A stretch of 64,000 bases of DNA from positions 310,001-374,000 of the forward strand of contig JADKFR010000003.1 in NCBI GenBank assembly GCA_016717345.1, written 5' to 3'. Below are positions 1 through 7,612 of the stretch, in pieces. The notes beneath the pieces were generated by a model. That model saw nothing but the letters and a program-made list of their open reading frames with translations. It made no database searches and was not told the DNA's origin. The translations under genes were made by a program, and so were the position numbers. Source of the DNA: Propionibacteriaceae bacterium (GTDB lineage Bacteria > Actinomycetota > Actinomycetes > Propionibacteriales > Propionibacteriaceae). Within the stretch, counting starts at the first letter, position 1; the number at the start of each line of letters is the position of its first letter.

Positions 1-1839
1 ACGACCACTGACCGCGGGAATCGGGGCAGCCCCCCCTGAACCGGTGAAGAAGACGCGGCCGGCTTCGAACAGGGCCAGATCATCGTTTCCCCGCGAGGTG
101 TTGCGGGCGACGGCGGCGAACAGGCCGGGCAGGATCGTGGTACGAAGGTACGGCTGGGTTTCCGCCAGCGGGTTGGCCAGCCGGACGAGTCGGCGGCGCT
201 CATCGGCCACCGACACGCCCATCCGGTCCAGGTCCTCGGCCGAGCCGAACGGGAAGGTCAACACCTCGACGAAGCCTGACGCCGCGAGCGCGGCATTGAT
301 GGCCCGACGGCCGCGCTGACCTGGGGTGAAGCCGCGTCCGACCGGGGCGGCCGGGACAACCGAAGGGATGGCTTCGAAACCGAGCTTGCGGCCGACCTCC
401 TCCACGTAGTCGTAGGGATCGACCAGGTCGGGACGCCAGGTGGGCGGCAGGAGTTCCAGCCCGGCCGCGGTTTCCGCGACGGCGACGCCGCTGGCCCGCA
501 GGATGGCGGCCACCGCCTCGGACCCCACCTCGACCCCGAGTACCCGTGAGGGAAGGTCGGCGTCGATCAGCTGCACCGGCATGGCGGGAAGGGACCCCGC
601 CACCGTCTCGTCCCTGGACAATGCGCCTCCGGCCAACTCCACCAGCAGCTGGGCTGCCAGGTGTGCGGCGCTGTAGGCGGCGTTCGGATCAACACCCCGG
701 TGGAAGCGCTTGGAGGCCTCCGAGGGAAGGTTGTGGCGGCGCAGCGTCCGGGAGATGGTGGTCGGGTCGAAGTGAGCGGCCTCGATGACCACCGACGTGG
801 TGTCCTCGCGCAGTTCGGTGCTTTCGCCGCCCATGACGCCGGCCAGCCCGATGGGGCCGGAATCGTCGGTGATCAGCAGGTCGTCGACGTCGAGGCTTCG
901 GGTCACCGAATCCAGGGTGACCAACTGTTCACCGGCAGTCGCCTTGCGGACCACGATCGGGCCGGCCAGGAGGGCGGCGTCGTAAGCGTGCAACGGCTGC
1001 CCGGTTTCGAGCATCACGTAGTTGGTGATGTCGACGGCGAGCGAGATCGATCGCATCCCAGCCATCACCAGGCGGCGCGCCATCCATCGCGGGGTGGGTT
1101 TCGATGGATCGATCCCCGTCACGCCGAGCGCCACGAACAGGGGACAGGCCGCGTCCGCCAACACCACCGGATAGCCGTCGGATACCGCAGCCGGGGTCGG
1201 GCGGTCGATGACGTCGGTGAAGGCCACGCCGAGGTTCTGCCCCGCTTCGCGCGCCAGCCCCCGAATGCTCAGGCAGTAGCCGATGTCGGGAGACACGTCG
1301 ATGTCGAGCACATCGTCGCGCAGCAAGAGCGCCGCGGACGGGTCATCGCCGGGGCTCAAGGCGATGCCCTCGATCACCGGCGGCAGCACGATGATGCCGG
1401 TGTGATCGTGGCCGATCCCCAGCTCGTCCTCGGCGCAGATCATGCCGTCCGAGACGTGGCCGTAGGTCTTGCGGGCCGCGATCGTGAACCCGCCGGCCAG
1501 TGTGCTGCCCGGCAGGGCCACCACGACGAGGTCCCCGACCTCGAAGTTGTGCGCCCCACAGACCACGCTGCGACAGCCCCCGGGGTGGGCGGGGTGAGGT
1601 TCGTTGTGCGCAGACCCCACGTCCACCTGGACCCACCGAATCACCTTGCCGTTCTTCTGCGGCTCGTCCACCGTGGCGAGGACGCGTCCGACCACGACCG
1701 GTCCGTCGATCTCGGTTCCGACGCTCTCCACTGTCTCGACCTCGAGCCCGGCCCGGATCAGCACCTCACCGAGTTCGCGCCCGGTGATGCCCTCCGGCAG
1801 CGCCACGTGCTCGGCCAGCCATCCCAGTGGCGCCTTCAT
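1..1839 (-). CDS. pheT: phenylalanine-tRNA ligase beta subunit (3' end outside window)
   Basis: Large subunit of the alpha2beta2 phenylalanyl-tRNA synthetase, which charges tRNA-Phe in the cytoplasm. The minus-strand reading begins MKAPLGWLAEHV and stays open to base 1, giving about 613 of the roughly 830 residues usual for PheT. The N-terminal tRNA-binding EMAP-like domain, the B3/B4 editing region (LAVDITNYVMLETGQPLHAY) and the B5 region (EASKRFHRGVDPNAAY) are all recognisable. The ATG at 1839 overlaps the pheS stop in an ATGA arrangement, which fixes the start and indicates translational coupling. The C-terminal anticodon-binding domain lies outside the window. Confidence 0.96.
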   Translation of the reverse strand, partial: MKAPLGWLAEHVALPEGITGRELGEVLIRAGLEVETVESVGTEIDGPVVVGRVLATVDEPQKNGKVIRWVQVDVGSAHNEPHPAHPGGCRSVVCGAHNFEVGDLVVVALPGSTLAGGFTIAARKTYGHVSDGMICAEDELGIGHDHTGIIVLPPVIEGIALSPGDDPSAALLLRDDVLDIDVSPDIGYCLSIRGLAREAGQNLGVAFTDVIDRPTPAAVSDGYPVVLADAACPLFVALGVTGIDPSKPTPRWMARRLVMAGMRSISLAVDITNYVMLETGQPLHAYDAALLAGPIVVRKATAGEQLVTLDSVTRSLDVDDLLITDDSGPIGLAGVMGGESTELREDTTSVVIEAAHFDPTTISRTLRRHNLPSEASKRFHRGVDPNAAYSAAHLAAQLLVELAGGALSRDETVAGSLPAMPVQLIDADLPSRVLGVEVGSEAVAAILRASGVAVAETAAGLELLPPTWRPDLVDPYDYVEEVGRKLGFEAIPSVVPAAPVGRGFTPGQRGRRAINAALAASGFVEVLTFPFGSAEDLDRMGVSVADERRRLVRLANPLAETQPYLRTTILPGLFAAVARNTSRGNDDLALFEAGRVFFTGSGGAAPIPAVSGR

Positions 1840-2909
1840 CGCGCAACCCCCTTCAACGACCGGCTGAACCGCACGTCGCCCTCCACCATGTCCCGCATGT
1901 CAGCGGCGTTGTTGCGGAACATCAGCGTCCGCTCGATTCCCATCCCGAACGCGAACCCGGAGTAGACGTCGGTGTCGATGCCGCAGGCGGCCAGCACGCG
2001 CGGGTTCACGACGCCGCAGCCTCCCCATTCGATCCAGCCCTGGGACTTGCACGTGCGGCAGGCCGCGTCGGGGTTGCCCACCGATTCGCCCTGGCAGACG
2101 AAACACTCCAAATCGACCTCGGCCGACGGTTCGGTGAACGGGAAGTAGTGCGGCCGCATCCGGGTGCGGATGCCCTCACCGAACATCGCCTGAGCCAGAT
2201 GATCCAGGGTTCCACGCAAGTGCGCCAAGGAAATCCCCTTGTCAACGCACAATCCCTCGATCTGGTGGAACACCGGGACGTGGGTGGCGTCGAACTCGTC
2301 GGCACGATAGACCTTGCCGGGGCAGACCACGTAGACCGGCAGCTCACGCTCCAGCAGGGAGCGGATCTGGACCGGCGAGGTGTGCGTGCGCATCACGATG
2401 TGGTGCTCGAGCGGGTCCACGAACAACGTGTCGGAGGTGCCCCGCGCGGGATGGTCGGGGCCGATATTGAGAGCATCGAAGTTGAGCCACTCCCCCTCGG
2501 CCTCGGGCCCTTCGGCGATCTCCCATCCCATGGCGACGAAGATGTCTCCCAACTGGTCCATCAGCGCGGTGATGGGGTGGGGAGCCCCGGGCGGACCCAG
2601 TTCGACGGGCAAGGTCACGTCCACCCGCTCGTCGGTGAGGATGCGTTCCAACTCCTCGGCCTCAACGGCCTCCTCCCGCGCGGCGAACGCCTGGGTGGCG
2701 CGGCCCCGGGCGGCGCCGAGCAGCTGTCCGGCCTGCTTGCGTTCCGGACCCGGCAGCGAACCGATCTCACGGTTGGCCAGCGCCAGTGGTGACCGCTCCC
2801 CCAGATGGGCCAACCGAGCGGCCTTCAGCTCCGCGGTCGAGGCCGCGGCCGCAAAGGCGGCAGTGGCCTCGATGACGAGTTGCTCGATGGCTTCCGGGCT
2901 GAGGCCCAT
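1836..2909 (-). CDS. pheS: phenylalanine-tRNA ligase alpha subunit
   Basis: Catalytic alpha subunit of phenylalanyl-tRNA synthetase (class II). From the ATG at 2909 it has 357 residues, a normal length. Class II motifs are visible: motif 2 (VVCPGKVYRADEFDATHVP), the FHQIEGLCVD segment, and motif 3 (GFAFGMGIERTLMFRNN). The N-terminal coiled coil that contacts tRNA is present. GAAGGG about 6 nt before the ATG is a modest ribosome-binding site. The upstream trmH frame reads straight into pheS with no stop codon, so a 653-residue TrmH-PheS fusion could also be made from 3797. Separate translation from 2909 remains plausible. The 3' end overlaps pheT. Confidence 0.95.
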   Translation of the reverse strand: MGLSPEAIEQLVIEATAAFAAAASTAELKAARLAHLGERSPLALANREIGSLPGPERKQAGQLLGAARGRATQAFAAREEAVEAEELERILTDERVDVTLPVELGPPGAPHPITALMDQLGDIFVAMGWEIAEGPEAEGEWLNFDALNIGPDHPARGTSDTLFVDPLEHHIVMRTHTSPVQIRSLLERELPVYVVCPGKVYRADEFDATHVPVFHQIEGLCVDKGISLAHLRGTLDHLAQAMFGEGIRTRMRPHYFPFTEPSAEVDLECFVCQGESVGNPDAACRTCKSQGWIEWGGCGVVNPRVLAACGIDTDVYSGFAFGMGIERTLMFRNNAADMRDMVEGDVRFSRSLKGVAR

Positions 2910-3797
2910 GGTGTTCCCTTCGTAGTTCGCCGAAGCTAGTTGGACGCCCGCTGCGCTGGCGCTGGCGTAGAGACAGACCGCCGCCGCGGTGGCCAGGTTC
3001 AAGCTCTCGGCCTGCCCATAGATGGGGACGGCAACCGTCCGATCCGCCAGGGCCAGGTGTTCCACCGGCAGCCCCCACGACTCGTTGCCCATCACCCAGG
3101 CGGTGGGCTTCTGAAGATCCTCGTCGAGATCGGTCAGGTCGGTGCCCGCGGCGCCGTCGGTGGCGAAGACCTGCATGCCGGCCTTGCGGCAGGCGGTGAT
3201 GGCCTCGGCCAAGTCGACGCCCACCACGATCGGGAGGTGGAAGAGGCTGCCCACGCTGGCCCGGACCGTCTTGGGGTTGTACACCTCGACCGAATCCGAA
3301 CTGAGGATCACCGCGTCGGCTCCGAAGGCATCCGCGCAGCGGATCACGGTCCCGGCGTTCCCCGGATCGCGGACCTGAGCACAGATCACGACCAGGGAGA
3401 CGTCCTTGCGGCGATGCTTCTTCTTGACCTTCGACGCCTTGTCCTGCTTCTTACCCAGCACGCTGGTCAAGGGGACGTCGACGTACGTGGCGACCGCCAC
3501 GACCCCCTGCGGCGTCACGGTGTCGGTGATGGTCGCCAGGTTCTGCTCGCTGACCCCGTAGTACGCGGCACCGGCGGCCTTGGCGGCGGCCAGCAGGTCC
3601 TCGTTGGCGAGGGCGGCGTCCCAACGGAAGTAGACCTCCTGGACGACCCCGGGCAGCTTCAACGCCTCGCGGACTGCCTGGCGGCCCTCCACCAGGAACA
3701 GCCCGGTCTGCTGGCGGCCGGAGCGCCGCTGCAGCGCCCGGGCGGCGCGCAGGACGGCCTGCGATGGCTGCAGAAGTTCAATGGGCGCGGCGGTCAT
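2910..3797 (-). CDS. TrmH/SpoU-family RNA 2'-O-methyltransferase, in frame with pheS
   Basis: SPOUT-class methyltransferase that probably 2'-O-methylates a ribose in rRNA or tRNA using S-adenosylmethionine. It begins MTAAPIELLQPSQ at the ATG at 3797, with AAAGGAG about 8 nt upstream. An N-terminal substrate-binding domain (GLFLVEGRQAVREAL) comes first. The SPOUT knot follows, with VRDPGNAGTVIRCADAFGAD, VMGNESWGLP and a SLNLATAAAVCLY tail. In actinobacteria this gene usually lies between rplT and pheS as a separate gene. Here no in-frame stop occurs before the pheS ATG, although a TAG one base out of frame lies right where the gene should end. It is either a true fusion, a recent one-base indel, or an assembly error. 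Confidence 0.88.
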
Positions 3798-3888
3798 CGG
3801 CGCACTCCTTTGTCCAGGGATTCCGATCCGGGATCGGGCGGATGGTGGTGGACGGCGACGCTCGTCACTGCCCACATCGAGCATGCCA

Positions 3889-3921
3889 CCAGCGCGGCCC
3901 CGGCATCCGGGACCGCGCTGG
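3889..3921 (-). terminator. strong hairpin downstream of rplT
   Basis: Arms CCAGCGCGG and CCGCGCTGG, extended by CCCGG/CCGGG with one mismatch, form a stem of about 14 bp around the loop CAT. It lies 15 nt past the rplT stop in the direction of transcription. No T-run follows, so it may be a partial terminator, an RNA-processing site or a 3'-end stabiliser between the ribosomal-protein genes and trmH-pheST. Confidence 0.5.
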
Positions 3922-3936
3922 CGGTGAGGCTGAGGA

Positions 3937-4302
3937 TCAAACGGCCTTGGGCTGATTGGCCTTGGCGATGTCGACCAGCGCGGTGAACGCCTTCGGGTCA
4001 TTGACCGCCAAGTCGGCCATGATCTTGCGATCCACCTCGACGCCGGCAACCTTCAGGCCATTGATGAAGCGATTGTAGGTCATCCCCTGCTCACGGGCGG
4101 CCGCGTTGATCCGCTGGATCCACAGCGCGCGGAAGTCGCCCTTGCGGGCCCGGCGGTCGCGGTAGGCGTAGGTCTGGGAATGGAGCAACTGCTCCTTGGC
4201 CTTGCGGTACAGCCGCGAGCGCTGGCCCCGGTAGCCGGAAGCTTGCTCGAGGACTTCGCGACGCTTCTTCTGCGCGTTCACAGAACGCTTCACGCGTGCC
4301 AT
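3937..4302 (-). CDS. rplT: 50S ribosomal protein L20
   Basis: Early-assembling 23S rRNA-binding protein of the large subunit, 121 residues. It starts MARVKRSVNAQKKRREVLEQ at the ATG at 4302, preceded by a GGAG-type ribosome-binding site, and carries the basic N-terminal helix typical of L20. In-frame codons upstream of 4302 are not conserved and were left out. It follows rpmI in the classic infC-rpmI-rplT operon. In several bacteria L20 represses this operon; no L20-binding structure could be assigned here by eye. Confidence 0.97.
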   Translation of the reverse strand: MARVKRSVNAQKKRREVLEQASGYRGQRSRLYRKAKEQLLHSQTYAYRDRRARKGDFRALWIQRINAAAREQGMTYNRFINGLKVAGVEVDRKIMADLAVNDPKAFTALVDIAKANQPKAV

Positions 4303-4370
4303 GTGGGTACTCCTTGCTGGTGATGGGATCGCCACGATCCCTGCGCCCGTGGGCGCGGACGGTCAGGGAT

Positions 4371-4577
4371 TCAGTTGGCCTTGTAGCTGCCGAGGAGACG
4401 ACGGGCCTTCTTTGCGTCGCCCTTGGCCACGACCTTGTCGCCATCCAGACGACGGGTGCGGCTGCTCGACTTGTGCTCGTTCAGGTGCATCTTGCCGGCC
4501 TGGCGGTGCATCACCTTGCCGGTGCCGGTCACGCGGAAGCGCTTCTTGGCCCCGGAATGGGTCTTCATCTTGGGCAT
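4371..4577 (-). CDS. rpmI: 50S ribosomal protein L35
   Basis: Small basic large-subunit protein of 68 residues beginning MPKMKTHSGAKKRFRVTGTG, the characteristic L35 start. It lies between infC and rplT with short spacers (20 nt after infC and 68 nt before the rplT start), consistent with one transcript. The family signature and length match fully. Confidence 0.97.
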   Translation of the reverse strand: MPKMKTHSGAKKRFRVTGTGKVMHRQAGKMHLNEHKSSSRTRRLDGDKVVAKGDAKKARRLLGSYKAN

Positions 4578-4597
4578 GGTGTCACTTTCTCCTGGTA

Positions 4598-5287
4598 CTA
4601 CAGATCGATGTCGGGGTCCATGTTGTCCGCCGGACCCCGCTTCTTCTTGGTCTCCGGTTTGGCCTCATGGGCCGCCCTGAGCTCTTCCTGCTGCCTGCGC
4701 TCGGCCTCGGCGTTCTCCGCGCGTTCGGCGGCGCGAGCCGCCTTGGCGGCCTCCACCTCGACGCGGGCCTCGGTCTTCTTGCGGGTCGGGGACAGCACCA
4801 TCAGCATGTTGCGCCCGTCCTGCTTGGGAGCCGACTCGATGAAGCCGTCCTCAACGACGTCGTCAGCGAGCTTCTTCAGCAGGTTGAAGCCCAGTTCGGG
4901 ACGGCTCTGCTCGCGGCCGCGGAACATGATGGTGATCTTGACCTTGTCGCCGGCCTTGAGGAAGCGCACGACGTGACCCTTCTTGGTCTCGTAGTCGTGG
5001 CTGTCGATCTTGGGCCGAAGCTTCATTTCCTTGATGACCGTGTTGGTCTGGTTGCGGCGCGACTCGCGCGCCTTCTGGGCGGCCTCGTACTTGAACTTGC
5101 CGTAGTCCATGAGCTTGGCGACCGGGGGTCGGGCCATCGGGGCCACCTCGACCAGGTCGAGATCGGCCTCCCGCGCCAGCCGCAGGGCGTCCTCGATGCG
5201 CACGATGCCGACCTGCTCACCGGCAGGGCCGACCAGACGCACCTCATTGACATGGATGCGGTCGTTGATACGCGGTTCGGTGCTGAT
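4598..5287 (-). CDS. infC: translation initiation factor IF-3, probable ATC start
   Basis: IF-3 binds the 30S subunit and proofreads the initiator codon-anticodon pairing. The N domain (STEPRINDRIHVNEVRLVG) and C domain (IKEMKLRPKIDSHDYETKKG, KVKITIMFRGREQSRPELG) are complete. They are followed by an alanine/glutamate-rich charged tail of roughly 50 residues. The start is placed at ATC (5287), directly after TTTGGAGGACAC, because this gives the conserved N-terminus. The upstream ATG at 5323 would put the ribosome-binding site inside the coding region. Non-AUG starts are a known hallmark of infC and allow IF-3 to regulate its own synthesis. The attenuator-like hairpin about 40 nt upstream fits regulated expression. 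Confidence 0.93.
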   Translation of the reverse strand: MSTEPRINDRIHVNEVRLVGPAGEQVGIVRIEDALRLAREADLDLVEVAPMARPPVAKLMDYGKFKYEAAQKARESRRNQTNTVIKEMKLRPKIDSHDYETKKGHVVRFLKAGDKVKITIMFRGREQSRPELGFNLLKKLADDVVEDGFIESAPKQDGRNMLMVLSPTRKKTEARVEVEAAKAARAAERAENAEAERRQQEELRAAHEAKPETKKKRGPADNMDPDIDL

Positions 5288-5326
5288 GTGTCCTCCAAAG
5301 GAATCGCTGGGTGGACCGTCCAACCG

Positions 5327-5354
5327 AAAAGGGCCTCCGCGCAGGCGGAGACCC
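5327..5354 (-). terminator. attenuator-like intrinsic terminator in the infC leader
   Basis: Read on the minus strand, GGGTCTCCGC-CTGC-GCGGAGGCCC forms a 10-bp stem with one G-T wobble, followed directly by TTTT. It sits about 40 nt before the infC start and after the end of the SseB-like gene, so it would interrupt the infC leader. The position suggests transcription attenuation of infC-rpmI-rplT, as known for this operon in other bacteria. It could instead simply end the upstream his operon transcript. Confidence 0.7.
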
Positions 5355-5474
5355 TGAACACACGACCGGGGAACACCCGGACGGGGACCGACCCACGACG
5401 CCAGCAGCGTGCAGGTGGGAGTTCAGGACTCCACTTGGGAAGCCAGCCTCGGCTGACCGATCCCCGGGAGTCTA

Positions 5475-5990
5475 TCAGGCGAGCACAGGCGCCGACACCT
5501 CACCGCCGCCGGGGTGCTGGTGGCTCGGCGGGTCATCGCGACGGAACAACCAGCCGAAACCGCCGTCGTCGAGTTCGACCAGTCGCCGCCCCGCCGCCAG
5601 TTCGGCGATCAGGCCAGCGTCGATGACCAGACCGATCGGTCCCGCGACATCGATCAGGATCGCCGTGCACCCGGTTTCGACCGCCGTCGCCGCGACGTCA
5701 TCAAGGGTGCACGGAACGGGGCGGGCCGTGGGGTTCCAGGCACGCAGCGAGTCCAGCCCGGTGAAGACCGGAAGTCCCGACTCCCCTGACCCTGATTGCA
5801 CCATGACGGCCGAGAGGTGCGCTTCGGGGTCCTCGGCGATCGGCAGCAACAGCCTGCTGCCGCACAGCGCGGCGACCGCACGGGCGTACCCGGTGACATC
5901 GGAGGCCGCCGCGATCAGCGCCCGGACGACAGCGTCCGGCTCCCCGCGGTCGCCGGCGAAGCCCGCATTCGGTCGGCCGAGCGCCGTCAC
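5475..5990 (-). CDS. SseB-family protein
   Basis: The GTG start at 5990 overlaps the stop of the upstream PH-domain gene (GTGA), so the gene is translationally coupled. This gives 171 residues beginning VTALGRPNAGFAGDRGEPDA. The body (RLLLPIAEDPEAHLSAVMVQ, FTGLDSLRAW) matches the SseB N-terminal domain, whose members in actinobacteria have no settled function. It has no signal peptide or membrane segment, so it is probably cytoplasmic. It is the last gene of the mshC-hisE-hisG-PH-SseB series, before the infC leader. A longer in-frame reading upstream is low-complexity arginine/glycine and was rejected. Confidence 0.75.
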   Translation of the reverse strand: MTALGRPNAGFAGDRGEPDAVVRALIAAASDVTGYARAVAALCGSRLLLPIAEDPEAHLSAVMVQSGSGESGLPVFTGLDSLRAWNPTARPVPCTLDDVAATAVETGCTAILIDVAGPIGLVIDAGLIAELAAGRRLVELDDGGFGWLFRRDDPPSHQHPGGGEVSAPVLA

Positions 5991-6439
5991 GCCCGCTCCC
6001 CCACCGGGGGATCGGGACAGGCGTCCCGCCAGGCGGCACGCAGGGCTGCCACCGCCCGGTCGGCGCGGGGGCCGTCCGAGCGTTGGACGGCCAGCAACGG
6101 CCGGGTGTCCGGATCGCCGTCGAGTTGGACGAAGGCCCAGGCGTCGTGAGGAGAGAAGCGGATCCCGCGAACCTCGGCCCACGTGATCCAGTGGCTACGC
6201 ACCCCGTTGCGGATTCTGAGTCCATCGGGCTCGATGCGGACGGTACTGAGCCCGACAGCGATCATGATCGCGATCATCACCAGGACGAACAGGCCGAGGG
6301 TCAGCAGTTGGGGGACCGTGAAAAGCACCCGGATCTCGGCGGGCAGCAGCATCCACCCCAGCGCCGAGGCAGCCACCAGGACCGCCGACAGGACGATCCC
6401 GGTGATCAGGACCGTTCGGGGTCGCAGTACCTGCGGCAC
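5987..6439 (-). CDS. PH-domain membrane protein
   Basis: Protein of 150 residues with two adjacent N-terminal membrane helices (around residues 12-35 and 42-68). A soluble PH-like domain follows (TVRIEPDGLRIRNG, ITWAEVRGIRFSP). The GTG at 6439 begins two bases past the hisG stop. The same kind of gene follows hisG in mycobacteria and relatives, so the linkage is conserved. Its function is unknown; the PH fold suggests a membrane-anchored binding module. The next gene overlaps its stop. Confidence 0.72.
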   Translation of the reverse strand: MPQVLRPRTVLITGIVLSAVLVAASALGWMLLPAEIRVLFTVPQLLTLGLFVLVMIAIMIAVGLSTVRIEPDGLRIRNGVRSHWITWAEVRGIRFSPHDAWAFVQLDGDPDTRPLLAVQRSDGPRADRAVAALRAAWRDACPDPPVGERA

Positions 6440-6441
6440 CG

Positions 6442-7287
6442 CTACAACCGGCAGGCGTGGATCGACGTCACCAGGATGCCCTCGGCGCCGGCATCCCACA
6501 GTTCGTCCATGATGCGCTGAGCCTCCCGGCTCGGGATCATGGCGCGCACCGCCACCCAGCCCGGCTTGGCCAGCGGGGACACCGTCGGGGAGTCCACCCC
6601 GGGCGTGATCGCGCAGGCGGTATCGAGCAGGCGCTGCGGCACGTTGTAGTCGACCATCAGGAAGTTCCGGGCGGTCATCACACCGCCCAGCCGCCGCAGC
6701 AGCAGGGGCAGTTCGGCCGGAGGCTCCTGCCCGCTGCGCTGGATGAGGATCGCCTCCGAGGTCATGATGGCCTCACCGAAGAGCTCAAGCCCCGCACGCT
6801 TGAGGGTGGTTCCAGTCTCGACCACGTCGGCGATGACATCGGCAACTCCGAGACGAACGGAGCTTTCCACGGCACCGTCCAACTTGATCAGGCGGGCCGC
6901 GACGCCCGCCTCCGACAGGTACGCCCGCACCAGGCCCGGGTAGGAGGTCGCGATGCGCTTGCCCGCGAGATCAGCCACCTCCATGGCAGATCCTCCCGGC
7001 GCGGCGAACCGGAACCGGGTGCCACCGAATCCAAGGGCAAGGACTTCGGTCGCCGCCGCGCCTGAGTCCAGCAGCATGTCCCGTCCGGTGATGCCGAGGT
7101 CGAGGGTCCCTTCGCCCACGTAGACGGCGATATCGCGTGGTCGCAGGTAGTAGAACTCCACCCCACTGGCCTCGTCGACCAGCACCAGATCCTTGGGGTC
7201 GGTGCGCTGGCGATAGCCCGCCTCGCGCAACATCACGGTGGCGGATTCGGCCAGCGACCCCTTGTTGGGCACGGCAATCTTCAGCAC
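6442..7287 (-). CDS. hisG: ATP phosphoribosyltransferase (long form)
   Basis: First enzyme of histidine biosynthesis, joining ATP and PRPP to give phosphoribosyl-ATP. It has 281 residues, the length of the long HisG form with a C-terminal ACT-like regulatory domain that senses histidine. Motifs include LKIAVPNKGSLAE at the N-terminus, DLGITGRDML, and the PRPP-binding segment ADVIADVVETGTTLKRAGL. The C-terminal MIPSREAQRIMDELWDAGAE is typical of the regulatory domain. hisE lies 49 nt upstream, so steps one and two of the pathway are co-transcribed. Confidence 0.97.
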   Translation of the reverse strand: MLKIAVPNKGSLAESATVMLREAGYRQRTDPKDLVLVDEASGVEFYYLRPRDIAVYVGEGTLDLGITGRDMLLDSGAAATEVLALGFGGTRFRFAAPGGSAMEVADLAGKRIATSYPGLVRAYLSEAGVAARLIKLDGAVESSVRLGVADVIADVVETGTTLKRAGLELFGEAIMTSEAILIQRSGQEPPAELPLLLRRLGGVMTARNFLMVDYNVPQRLLDTACAITPGVDSPTVSPLAKPGWVAVRAMIPSREAQRIMDELWDAGAEGILVTSIHACRL

Positions 7288-7336
7288 GTCAGGTCCCGTT
7301 TCGTCGGTGATTCGTGGTCTCGGCGAGGAACGCCGG

Positions 7337-7603
7337 TCAGAGGTACTCGTAGACGTCGTCGAGGTCGAGCCCCAACGCGATCATCAGAACCTGGAGGTGG
7401 TAGAGCAGTTGGCTGATCTCCTCGGCGGCCTCGTCCTTGGACTGATGCTCCGCAGCCATCCAGACCTCGGCGGCCTCCTCGACGACCTTCTTGCCGATGG
7501 CATGAACTCCGGCGTCCAGAGCCCGGACGGTGCCGGAGCCCTCAGGGCGGGTCGCGGCGCGGTGGCGCAACTCGGCGAAGAGGTCTTCGAAGGATTTGCT
7601 CAC
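7337..7603 (-). CDS. hisE: phosphoribosyl-ATP diphosphatase
   Basis: Second enzyme of histidine biosynthesis, hydrolysing phosphoribosyl-ATP to phosphoribosyl-AMP. At 88 residues it is a stand-alone HisE, not fused to HisI. The MazG-like metal-binding motif KKVVEEAAEVWMAAEHQSKD followed by EEISQLLYHLQVLMIALG is clear. The GTG start at 7603 is 9 nt past the mshC stop, showing a tight operon with the mycothiol ligase upstream and hisG downstream. Confidence 0.96.
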   Translation of the reverse strand: MSKSFEDLFAELRHRAATRPEGSGTVRALDAGVHAIGKKVVEEAAEVWMAAEHQSKDEAAEEISQLLYHLQVLMIALGLDLDDVYEYL

Positions 7604-7612
7604 CGCGGCAGT

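Noticed and set aside
661..1965. Long plus-strand open frame opposite pheT
   Set aside because: Antisense shadow of pheT; Arg/His/Gly-rich with no domain, produced by the high third-position GC of the real gene.
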